From SIG480 sp045533555 (GTDB lineage Bacteria; Bacillota; Clostridia; Oscillospirales; JAAYXM01): a DNA stretch of 6,174 nucleotides. A model generated the notes under the pieces. It did no database searches, had not been told where the DNA came from, and worked only from the letters and a program-made list of their open reading frames with translations. Shown here one piece after another: positions 6,123 to 6,174 of this stretch (the first letter of the stretch is position 1; each line of letters starts with the position of its first letter). Location of the stretch: NCBI GenBank assembly GCA_045533555.1, contig JAZSHZ010000175.1, positions 1-6,174 on the forward strand, given 5' to 3'. The translations under genes were made by a program, and so were the position numbers.

Positions 6123-6174
6123 AAGTCGGATCGTAGCCATGTCGTTCTGTGAGCCAAGGAGTTGAACAACTTGC
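6123..6174 (+). other. MGI/BGISEQ (DNBSEQ) adapter and barcode, non-biological
   Basis: Bases 6123-6164 begin AAGTCGGATCGTAGCCATG and end GAGCCAAGGAGTTG. As I remember it, this is the full 42-base MGI/BGISEQ reverse-read adapter with no mismatch. In that library design a 10-base sample barcode follows, and exactly 10 bases, AACAACTTGC, remain to the window end. All three forward reading frames hit stops here, although the sequence just before is clearly coding. The first A may be the A-tail of the insert. This should be trimmed. Confidence 0.95.

Noticed and set aside
6163..6165. TGA stop codon of the large gene
   Set aside because: It spans the last two bases of the 42-base adapter match and the first base of the barcode, so it says nothing about the real protein end.

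Overview
The window looks like a metagenome contig from an uncultured, low-GC Gram-positive bacterium, most likely a gut Clostridia or Oscillospiraceae relative. The evidence is AT-rich DNA, strong AGGAGG-type ribosome binding sites, TTG start codons, TATAAT promoters, an AraC/GH88 gene pair and a large modular secreted polysaccharide lyase-like protein. The taxon is inferred from style and protein families, not from a marker gene.

Layout. Bases 2-67 are the last 21 codons of a gene resembling the C-terminus of an amidohydrolase. Bases 68-376 hold no gene I can support: there are two terminator-type hairpins and, between them, a cluster of ATTTTACG repeats. Bases 377-1393 (minus) encode an AraC-family regulator. 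A 193-bp divergent control region separates it from a GH88 unsaturated glucuronyl hydrolase (1587-2723, plus). That gene ends in a very strong terminator. A second, independently promoted gene begins at 2920 and encodes a secreted multi-module protein: signal peptide, three repeated beta-sandwich-like modules alternating with Ig-like modules, then the N-terminal part of a heparinase II/III-type lyase. It is cut off at the right-hand end.

How the genes fit together. The lyase-like protein would act outside the cell on a uronic-acid polysaccharide and release oligosaccharides with an unsaturated uronic acid at the non-reducing end. The cytoplasmic GH88 enzyme would remove that residue after uptake; no transporter is in the window. 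The AraC protein is the obvious regulator. Its likely target is visible: a promoter/operator of about 55 bp lies upstream of both enzyme genes, about 80% identical, gapless, with exactly the same 47-bp spacing from GGACGATTGTATAAAAAA to TATAAT. This appears to be a two-promoter, one-regulator regulon for polysaccharide use, probably of a glycosaminoglycan or similar polymer.

Quality warning. The last 52 bases are not biological. Bases 6123-6164 match the MGI/BGISEQ (DNBSEQ) library adapter and 6165-6174 have the length and position of its 10-nt sample barcode. The stop codon at 6163-6165 and the final residues of the apparent protein are therefore artefacts; the true gene continues beyond the assembled sequence.
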